Below are positions 61,934-64,000 of a DNA stretch of 64,000 bases, one piece after another. Under the pieces are notes generated by a model that was not told the origin of the DNA, did no database searches, and saw only the letters and a list, made by a program, of their open reading frames with translations. Positions within the stretch are counted from its first letter, which is position 1. Each line of letters starts with the position of its first letter. The DNA comes from Streptomyces lasiicapitis (GTDB taxonomy: Bacteria; Actinomycetota; Actinomycetes; Streptomycetales; Streptomycetaceae), in NCBI RefSeq assembly GCF_014646335.1, contig NZ_BMNG01000007.1:401301-465300 (forward strand), in the 5' to 3' direction. The translations under genes were made by a program, and so were the position numbers.

Positions 61934-61960
61934 AAATTCACCGGAGGGGTGGGCACAGGC

Positions 61961-63013
61961 GTGGCTGACGTGACACTGCGGGACGTGGCCCGGGCCTCCG
62001 GCTGCTCCGTCGCCACCGTCTCCCGGGTCCTCGCCGGGACCCGCCCCGTCGGCGCCGAGACCGCCCGCCGCGTCCGCGAGGCCGCCGAGAGACTCGGCTA
62101 TCGGCCCAATCACGCGGCCCGCGCCCTGCGCAGCCGCGCCACCGGCACCGTCGGCCTGGTCCTGCCGCAGATCACCAACCCCTTCTACCCGGCGCTCGTG
62201 CGCGAGCTGACCCACGCCCTGCACGCCGAGGGCCGCGCCGTGCTGCTCGCCGACTGCGACGACGACCCGGTGGCCGAGGCCGAGTACATCGACGATCTGC
62301 TGAGCCGGCGCGTGGACGCCCTCCTCGTCATCCCGGCCGACGAGCGCCGCAGCCGCGACGCGGTGGCCGCGGCCGCCGCCCGGGTGCCGCTGGTCCTGAT
62401 GGACCGGGGCTGCGGACCGGGCATCGCGGACTCCGTGGCCGTCGACAACTCCGCGGGCATGGCCCTCGTACTCGATCATCTGGCCGCCACGGGCCGGCGC
62501 CGTGTCTGCTTCCTCGGCGCCGACGGAACGGCGTCGGCGGCGGCCGAGCGGCGCGCGGCGTACGCGGCCGGTTCGGGCGCTCTGGACGCGGCCGCTCCGG
62601 GGCGGATCGCGCTCGGCGACTTCTCCGTGGAGTGGGGCCGCGCGGCCGTCGACCTGGTGTGGGACGCCCGGCCCGACGCGCTGGTGTGCGCCAACGACCT
62701 CATCGCGGTCGGCGCGCTGCAGCGCCTGCAGCAGCTCGGCGCGGACGTGCCCGGCGACGTGGCCGTCACCGGCTTCGACGACATCCCGATGGCGGCGCTC
62801 TCCGCGCCGGGCATCACGACCGTCCGCCAGCCGGTGGCCGAACTGGCCGCGGAGGCCACGCAGTTGCTGAACCGGCGCCTGGCCTCCCCGGGCTCCGAGG
62901 GCCCGCAGCGGGCGATACGGCTCGCACCGGAGCTGGTGGTACGCGAATCGAGCGCACCCGGGGCCGGCGAGCGGGGCCTGGAAGGCGCGAGCACCGCTGT
63001 TGCGGTGAGCTGA
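61961..63013 (+). CDS. LacI-family transcriptional repressor
   Basis: 350 residues from the GTG at 61961; GTG 61949 is in frame, but the helix-turn-helix begins right after 61961. The N-terminal LacI HTH reads VTLRDVARASGCSVATVSRVLAGTRPVG, followed by the hinge ARALRSRATGTVGLVLPQ. The periplasmic-binding-protein-like core carries ligand-contact regions PFYPALVRELTHAL, VDNSAGMALVLDHLA, DALVCANDLIAVGAL and VAVTGFDDIPMAALS. The last is the usual DxxFDD-like loop, so a sugar or nucleoside ligand is plausible. It is divergent from a nucleoside-hydrolase operon with two AACGTT sites between them. Confidence 0.94.
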   Translation: MADVTLRDVARASGCSVATVSRVLAGTRPVGAETARRVREAAERLGYRPNHAARALRSRATGTVGLVLPQITNPFYPALVRELTHALHAEGRAVLLADCDDDPVAEAEYIDDLLSRRVDALLVIPADERRSRDAVAAAAARVPLVLMDRGCGPGIADSVAVDNSAGMALVLDHLAATGRRRVCFLGADGTASAAAERRAAYAAGSGALDAAAPGRIALGDFSVEWGRAAVDLVWDARPDALVCANDLIAVGALQRLQQLGADVPGDVAVTGFDDIPMAALSAPGITTVRQPVAELAAEATQLLNRRLASPGSEGPQRAIRLAPELVVRESSAPGAGERGLEGASTAVAVS

Positions 63014-63121
63014 GGCCCGGCGGCTCGCTTGTCCACGTGAACCGGTGTCCCCGTGCGGATCGTTGGGACGTACCTTGTGCGGTGAAACAGTTCACGCCTC
63101 GGTAGAAGACGGACGGTGCCC

Positions 63122-63937
63122 ATGACCGACCCCGCGACGACGCCCGGATCAGCGGCGCGGCAGCACATCGACACGTCGGTGCCGCACTCGGCCCGGATCT
63201 GGAACTACTGGCTGGGCGGGAAGGACAACTACCCCGTCGACGAGGCGGCCGGCAACGCCTACAGCGCCGTCTACCCCGGCATCGTCACCATCGCCCGCAG
63301 CAGCCGCGCCTTCCTGCGCCGCAACATCACGTACCTGGTCGAGGAGGCGGGCATCCGGCAGTTCCTCGACATCGGCACCGGCCTGCCGACCGTGGACAAC
63401 ACCCACGAGGTCGCCCAGCGGCTCGCCCCCGAGACCAGGATCGTCTACGTCGACCACGACCCGATGGTCCTCGCGCACGCCCGCGCCCTGCTCACCTCCA
63501 CCGCTCAGGGTGCGACGGCCTACGTGGACGCCGATCTCGCCGACCCCGACCGCATCCTGGCGGCCGCGGCCGACACGCTCGACTTCACGCGCCCCACCGC
63601 CCTGATCCTCAGCAACATCCTGGGCCACGTCGCCGACTACGAGCAGGCGCGCACCATCGTCGCCCGCCTCCTCGACGGACTGCCCTCCGGCAGCTACCTC
63701 TCCATCAACGACGGTTCACGGGGCGTCGACGCCGACTACGAACAGGCCCAGGACGCGTACAACGAAACCGGCGCCGTCCCCTACTTCCTGCGTCCCGTCG
63801 ACCAGATCGAGGCCTTCTTCGACGGCCTGGAACTCCTCGACCCCGGCGTCGTCTCCGTCCCCTTCTGGCGCCCGGACCCCAAGTCCCCCGCCCCGGTGGC
63901 CATCGGTGAGCACGGGGGCCTCGCGCTCAAGCCGTGA
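63122..63937 (+). CDS. DUF574 (SCO-type) SAM-dependent methyltransferase
   Basis: 271 residues from the ATG at 63122; GTG 63116 is adjacent. The family signature HIDTSVPHSARIWNYWLGGKDNYPVD is unmistakable for the DUF574/methyltransferase-19 group, which is expanded in streptomycetes. Later blocks are FLDIGTGLPTVDNTHEVAQRL (cofactor site) and VYVDHDPMVLAHARALL. Substrates of these enzymes are largely unknown. A small GTGAA...TTCAC dyad (63082-63095) precedes the start. The gene is the last complete one in the window. Confidence 0.93.
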   Translation: MTDPATTPGSAARQHIDTSVPHSARIWNYWLGGKDNYPVDEAAGNAYSAVYPGIVTIARSSRAFLRRNITYLVEEAGIRQFLDIGTGLPTVDNTHEVAQRLAPETRIVYVDHDPMVLAHARALLTSTAQGATAYVDADLADPDRILAAAADTLDFTRPTALILSNILGHVADYEQARTIVARLLDGLPSGSYLSINDGSRGVDADYEQAQDAYNETGAVPYFLRPVDQIEAFFDGLELLDPGVVSVPFWRPDPKSPAPVAIGEHGGLALKP

Positions 63938-64000
63938 CGCTAAAGCCTGTTGCAGAAGGCTGCGTTCAGGCAGGTCAGAGCGGGTTCTCTGGTGGTTGTG
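63938..64000. other. right-edge sequence, unassigned
   Basis: The last 63 bases follow the methyltransferase stop. They contain AAAGCCTGTTGCAGAAGG-type sequence and a lower-bias composition than the flanking genes, so they may be the start of an insertion element or a new gene, but too little is visible to call either. Confidence 0.3.

Noticed and set aside
63938..64000. Start of an insertion element
   Set aside because: Too little sequence for terminal repeats or a transposase frame.
1..64000. CRISPR arrays, rRNA or tRNA genes
   Set aside because: No regularly spaced 25-40-bp repeats with unique spacers and no cloverleaf or rRNA sequence were seen by eye.

Overview
The window is a high-GC actinobacterial chromosome segment, almost certainly Streptomyces. 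The evidence is strong third-position GC in nearly every coding frame, frequent GTG and TTG starts, leaderless-looking genes, ATGA/GTGA stop-start overlaps, and typical Streptomyces families (DUF3105, DUF1707, DUF574 methyltransferase, streptogrisin-type protease, I36 inhibitor-like protein). No rRNA, tRNA or CRISPR array was seen. About 46 genes are called; most other open frames are GC-rich shadows.

Left part (1-9.4 kb): two secreted or membrane proteins, a sensor kinase/response regulator pair followed by an ABC-2 exporter (ATPase plus permease), a secreted esterase, the remains of a serine beta-lactamase-family gene broken by internal deletions, an FAD monooxygenase with a strong palindrome upstream, and a GNAT acetyltransferase.

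Centre of interest (9.9-26.2 kb): a five-gene, one-direction biosynthetic cluster. It encodes an NRPS (C-A-T-TE), a large NRPS-PKS (A-T-C-A-T-KS-KR-T-TE, no AT), a GSCFA-domain protein, an SGNH/GDSL-like protein and a TauD/TfdA Fe(II)/2-oxoglutarate dioxygenase, closed by a perfect hairpin. Specificity residues read by eye suggest Val/Ile for the first A domain of the hybrid and Pro for the second. The combination of stand-alone NRPS, NRPS-PKS and TauD matches the core of the detoxin/rimosamide family (branched depsipeptides built on an extended proline). The aliphatic loading A domain, the missing AT and the GSCFA/SGNH pair are the features to follow up.

Middle (26.2-33.6 kb): an Ala/Tyr/Asn-rich repeat protein, then a catabolic island of a DUF2848 protein, an MHS-family transporter, a carbon-nitrogen hydrolase, a GntR/FCD regulator and a semialdehyde dehydrogenase. 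Two similar GTATAC-centred operator-like sites lie in the two divergent promoter regions and probably tie these genes into one regulon. A PHP/HhH phosphoesterase-like protein follows.

Right part (33.6-64 kb): many secreted or cell-envelope genes (streptogrisin-type protease, secreted amidase, two serine beta-lactamase/DD-peptidase-family proteins, M6 metalloprotease, small secreted proteins), a LysE exporter, a cytochrome P450, a LuxR-type ATPase regulator, several methyltransferases, a transmembrane Ser/Thr kinase, a MerR-MFS efflux operon with a clear MerR operator, and a nucleoside hydrolase-MFS operon divergent from a LacI regulator with two AACGTT operators. Perfect hairpins mark many 3' ends, and several short degenerate tandem repeats sit at or across gene ends. 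All assignments are from reading the sequence; no database search was run.
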